Shown here one piece after another: positions 5,454 through 5,503 of a stretch of 5,503 nt of DNA. This stretch comes from Kiritimatiellia bacterium (GTDB lineage Bacteria; Verrucomicrobiota; Kiritimatiellia; RFP12; UBA1067), in the NCBI GenBank assembly GCA_017936245.1, contig JAGBFY010000248.1:1-5503 (forward strand), given 5' to 3'. How positions within the stretch are numbered: the first letter of the stretch is position 1; each line of letters starts with the position of its first letter. Made by a program: the position numbers and the translations under genes. The notes beneath the pieces were generated by a model that saw nothing but the letters and a program-made list of their open reading frames with translations, did not search any database and was not told the DNA's origin.

Positions 5454-5503
5454 GGCATGGCCGATTCCGAAATGCCGAAAACATGGCTGTGTGGCCGTGC
5501 ATA

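Larger units (their letters stand above)
5061..5503. other. Non-coding 3' stretch, repeat- and hairpin-bearing
   Basis: No frame here reads like a known protein. It divides into a GC-rich piece with a small hairpin (CGGGC/GCCCG, 5093-5106), a T-rich piece (about 5141-5230), and a GC-rich tail with strong inverted repeats. A frame starting at ATG 5423 stays open to the window edge for 27 codons (MGCGSCADWPWHG...), but it has no ribosome binding site and overlaps an inverted repeat, so I do not call it a gene. The next gene presumably begins beyond the edge. Confidence 0.4.

Noticed and set aside
5174..5458. A 94-codon frame on the - strand in the 3' stretch
   Set aside because: It is rich in Arg, Pro and Leu, has no recognisable domain or ribosome binding site, and crosses the repeat units and inverted repeat.

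Overview
The window holds two intact genes in tandem on the + strand: a glycyl radical enzyme of the pyruvate formate-lyase / diol dehydratase superfamily (760-3150) and a family GH92 alpha-mannosidase (3177-5060). They are 26 bases apart and probably co-transcribed. A degenerate C-terminal fragment of a sugar-binding glycosidase-type protein (about 491-748) ends 11 bases before the first of them. Obligate glycyl radical chemistry, exported mannosidase and a rhamnosidase-like remnant together suggest an anaerobic, glycan-degrading bacterium. The style (moderate GC, weak Shine-Dalgarno sequences, many small palindromes) would fit a gut or sediment member of the PVC group such as Kiritimatiellota or Lentisphaerota, but this is an inference from general resemblance.

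Layout. Positions 1-490 hold no convincing gene. They contain short protein-like stretches broken by stops and frame changes, two small perfect hairpins (279-293 and 314-333) and a 36-base imperfect tandem duplication (341-412), and look like decayed coding DNA colonised by repeats. Positions 491-748 encode, without a start codon, the last 85 residues of a jelly-roll type sugar-binding domain. Positions 760-3150 encode the glycyl radical enzyme, with its catalytic Cys, the adjacent Glu and the C-terminal glycyl loop all visible. Two short dyad-symmetric, low-complexity DNA elements (1453-1518 and 2173-2237) sit inside this gene and are read through in frame. Positions 3177-5060 encode the GH92 enzyme, which keeps the catalytic lobe motifs but has an unusually compact N-terminal lobe. 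Positions 5061-5503 are non-coding as far as I can see, with a weak terminator-like hairpin, two related degenerate repeat units and a GC-rich inverted repeat near the right edge.

How the genes may work together. The GH92 protein has a signal peptide and should release mannose outside the cytoplasm. The glycyl radical enzyme has the C-x-E active-site signature of the eliminases and dehydratases rather than the Cys-Cys pair of pyruvate formate-lyase, so it may process a sugar-derived compound; its substrate cannot be read from the sequence. No activating enzyme (radical SAM) is encoded here. The most unusual points are the Tat-like N-terminus on a glycyl radical enzyme, its GCYE / RVCGW motif pair, and the two palindromic elements translated inside it.
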